31,389 nucleotides of DNA from a virus. This document shows, piece after piece, positions 29,808-31,389 of this stretch. The translations under genes and the position numbers were made by a program. The number at the start of each line of letters is the position of its first letter. Positions within the stretch are counted from its first letter, which is position 1. The stretch is from the IMG/VR virus record IMGVR_UViG_3300032214_000879, positions 1 through 31,389 of that record; one strand, 5' to 3'. Below the pieces are notes generated by a model that searched no databases, had not been told where the DNA came from, and saw only the letters and a program-made list of their open reading frames with translations.

Positions 29808-30644
29808 TTTTTTAGCAATCTTTTTAGCAGGGGCATAGAGAGACTTGAATCTTTCTTGCCCTTCTTTTGTGAATTTTTGTTTGATTACATCATCAATAAT
29901 AATCTTATTTTCAATTTCATATAATACATTCTTTTCTACTTCATCACGAAGGTATTGCTCCACATTAGTTGTTTGAGCAATGAGGCGTGTTCCTTCTGAT
30001 GAGTATTCAAATATATCAATATGCCCACCGTCCGACATAACATAATGTAGGACAGGTTTAACTTGTTTGATTTTAATTTTAAACTTATTCTTTGTTGCTT
30101 CCTTAATGAATGGTTCCGCAGCATTTTTGAGAACATTAAGAACTGCTGATGATGCCATCGTAGCGGCAGTTGTTACTACTGCGACAGCGCCAGCCGTAGC
30201 AACAAGAGAAGGATCAGGTAGATCGATATTGACTCCATAAACACTAAAAGTTGGTGTAGTTGTTTTATCTGATGGTATCTCAGTAATGGGCACTTGAGGA
30301 GGGGGGGTTTGCGCAATTTGTGGCACTTGAGGAGTAGCATCAGGCAAACCCCTACTCTTCTCTTGCTGAGGTTGTTGTTCCTGCTGCTTTTGTGCATTTA
30401 CTGCAGCATCAAACTCTGCTTGTGTTGGGACATTGATGACTGGATATTTGATAGAAGTATTTGGAACATCAACAATAGGAACTGACAATCCACGAACAAC
30501 GGGAACTTCCATACTATGAAGTACTGGTGGATCTATTGTTGAAATAACACTAGGACCATTAATACCAACTTTTGGTATTTGGTTGGCATTATTCTTTATA
30601 TTGGCAATTCCGTTGGCGTTATTTATTTGCTGTATTGGTTCCAT
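29784..30644 (-). CDS. Probable cyanophage virion protein, Pro/Gln-rich with Ala helix
   Basis: A 286-residue protein. Residues 1-70 are rich in Asn, Ile, Pro and Val. Residues 85-130 are Gln/Pro-rich and probably extended. Residues about 148-172 form an Ala/Val/Thr hydrophobic stretch that may cross or insert into a membrane. The C-terminal 110 residues are a charged alpha/beta domain (KFKIKIKQVKPVLHYVMSD). I believe similar proteins occur among T4-like cyanophage structural genes, but give no specific role. GAGG upstream on the minus strand (revcomp of 30652-30655) fits the start. It overlaps the gene upstream by 26 bases. Confidence 0.6.
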   Translation of the reverse strand: MEPIQQINNANGIANIKNNANQIPKVGINGPSVISTIDPPVLHSMEVPVVRGLSVPIVDVPNTSIKYPVINVPTQAEFDAAVNAQKQQEQQPQQEKSRGLPDATPQVPQIAQTPPPQVPITEIPSDKTTTPTFSVYGVNIDLPDPSLVATAGAVAVVTTAATMASSAVLNVLKNAAEPFIKEATKNKFKIKIKQVKPVLHYVMSDGGHIDIFEYSSEGTRLIAQTTNVEQYLRDEVEKNVLYEIENKIIIDDVIKQKFTKEGQERFKSLYAPAKKIAKKLAARLSF

Positions 30645-31191
30645 TAGGATACCTCACAACTACGTCAGCACAGATTTTGTAATATGGACTGTCTGGGTGA
30701 AATGAAAGCCCAGACTTATATGCCTCACCACACTTCAGTAATCTAACTAATTCAAAATCTAATCTTGCTTTATCAGTTTCTGCTTGTTGTCTTTTGATTT
30801 CTGTTCTCGCTCTTTCTTTGCATAGTTCAGTTAAACTACCATCCAAAGGAAAGTTGAAACCCATTGATACTCCAGCGTTTCCATTATACGATTGAAATGC
30901 TTCTGGATCGGTACTACCGTTTGTGTTACCTAGAATAAAGGGAGCAAAACTCATGGTTGGACCTTGGCAAGAAACACCACCACCATAAGTATTCATGGCA
31001 TAAGGACCTTGAAGCACCTGAACTGCTTGGTTGGTAACATTACCAGTAGCAGATGCACTGGGACCAGCAATGTTAGTATTACTAGGAGCTTGTTGTGCTC
31101 TACCTGATGCAGTCAATAAAAAAATTATTATTGGGTAAATACAGAAACTGAGTTTGTGATAGATTGTTGTTCTGTTGTTCTGTCTATCCAT
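30619..31191 (-). CDS. Secreted-type cyanophage structural protein
   Basis: A 190-residue protein. A hydrophobic segment LSFCIYPIIIFLLTASGRA (about 14-32) ends in a plausible signal-peptidase site. It is followed by Asn/Ser/Thr/Gly-rich sequence (SNTNIAGPSASATGNVTNQ), a VSMGFNFPLDGSL strand, a coiled helix (ERARTEIKRQQAETDKARLDFELVR in two parts) and a Cys-containing end (CGEAY, YYKICADVVVR). The domain order matches proteins I recall as conserved in cyanomyoviruses, function unknown. No strong ribosome site precedes ATG 31191, which overlaps the upstream gene by 64 bases, so a later non-ATG start is possible. Confidence 0.6.
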   Translation of the reverse strand: MDRQNNRTTIYHKLSFCIYPIIIFLLTASGRAQQAPSNTNIAGPSASATGNVTNQAVQVLQGPYAMNTYGGGVSCQGPTMSFAPFILGNTNGSTDPEAFQSYNGNAGVSMGFNFPLDGSLTELCKERARTEIKRQQAETDKARLDFELVRLLKCGEAYKSGLSFHPDSPYYKICADVVVRYPNGTNTANK

Positions 31192-31389
31192 GTTTCTTTA
31201 GCCACTCCAGTGCCTAGGATTGTCTCACTAAACTGGAATGGAGCACCCTGATTCATAATGCTGTAATTTGCTCCTGCTGCAGGAGTTCCAGGAATATTAA
31301 TATTCGTTCCAGTTACAGTATAAGATGTGCCAGTTGTATATTCAACTTGGCGAATGGTTTCTACAATCTTTGTAGTTGTTTCTGTTGTA
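31128..31389 (-). CDS. C-terminal part of a virion-like protein, runs off window
   Basis: On the minus strand an open frame enters from the window edge and ends at TAA 31128-31130, giving 86 residues of a C-terminus (TTETTKIVETIRQVEYTTG ... TNSVSVFTQ). It is Thr-, Gly- and Asn-rich with beta-like alternation (TSYTVTGTNINIPGTPAAG), like phage structural or fibre-associated proteins. It is truncated by the window, not broken. It is the first visible gene of the leftward operon. Confidence 0.6.
   Translation of the reverse strand, partial: TTETTTKIVETIRQVEYTTGTSYTVTGTNINIPGTPAAGANYSIMNQGAPFQFSETILGTGVAKETWIDRTTEQQSITNSVSVFTQ

Noticed and set aside
29801-29830. Inverted repeats CTGCTAA/TTAGCAG as a strong terminator
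   Set aside because: The stem is AT-rich and arises from repeated Ala-Lys-Lys codons of the minus-strand gene; kept only as a weak possibility.
1-31389. CRISPR array, integrase, transposon ends, tRNA genes
   Set aside because: No regularly spaced identical repeats, integrase or transposase proteins, or cloverleaf tRNAs were seen on either strand.

Overview
The window looks like part of the genome of a T4-like cyanophage (a myovirus of marine Prochlorococcus or Synechococcus). The DNA is AT-rich, and almost all genes are packed on one strand with 1-30 base overlaps. Several gene types are typical of that group: high-light-inducible (Hli) proteins, a peroxiredoxin, a phage lysozyme, a thermonuclease and small conserved cyanophage proteins. 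Sites resembling T4-type late promoters (ATAAATA or CTAAATA) precede the presumed late genes. No integrase, transposase, CRISPR array or tRNA was found. No intergenic gap exceeds 300 bases.

Region 1 (1-479) holds a small membrane protein, then three hairpin units spaced 52-53 bases apart, then a strong terminator whose loop carries a -35 box for a promoter firing to the right.

Region 2 (480-21580) is one continuous run of 25 plus-strand genes for sugar nucleotides and glycan assembly. It has a cytidylyltransferase, RmlB- and RmlC-like enzymes, four further extended short-chain dehydrogenase/epimerase (SDR) proteins including a convincing GDP-mannose 3,5-epimerase, a UDP-glucose dehydrogenase and a PLP/iron-sulfur 3-dehydrase of the RfbH/E1 type. 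It also has ammonia-dependent NAD synthetase, three methyltransferases and a dozen or so glycosyltransferases or likely glycosyltransferases of at least seven types. I see no flippase, polymerase or ligase, and no rmlA or rmlD. The set therefore probably feeds into host precursors and changes a host surface glycan, or decorates the virion.

Region 3 (21581-24570) is host-derived metabolism. A cyanobacterial porin with an S-layer homology (SLH) domain lies behind an array of 11-base-spaced CTTAA repeats that match the cyanobacterial Pho box. It is followed by a translationally coupled cassette: Hli, a 28-residue membrane peptide, an unknown protein, a minimal Hli and a peroxiredoxin. The cassette has a perfect-consensus sigma-70 promoter fused to the porin terminator.

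Region 4 (24571-29807) appears to be late genes. A C39-like cysteine peptidase and a GH24 lysozyme share the same N-terminal module and flank a 45-residue protein. Then come a large secreted protein with a Thr-Pro-Glu-Pro stalk and a beta-barrel-like C-terminus, a two-helix holin-like protein, several small basic or membrane proteins and a staphylococcal-type nuclease.

Region 5 (29784-31389) is on the minus strand. It holds three overlapping genes whose products look like cyanophage virion proteins, the last one running off the window.
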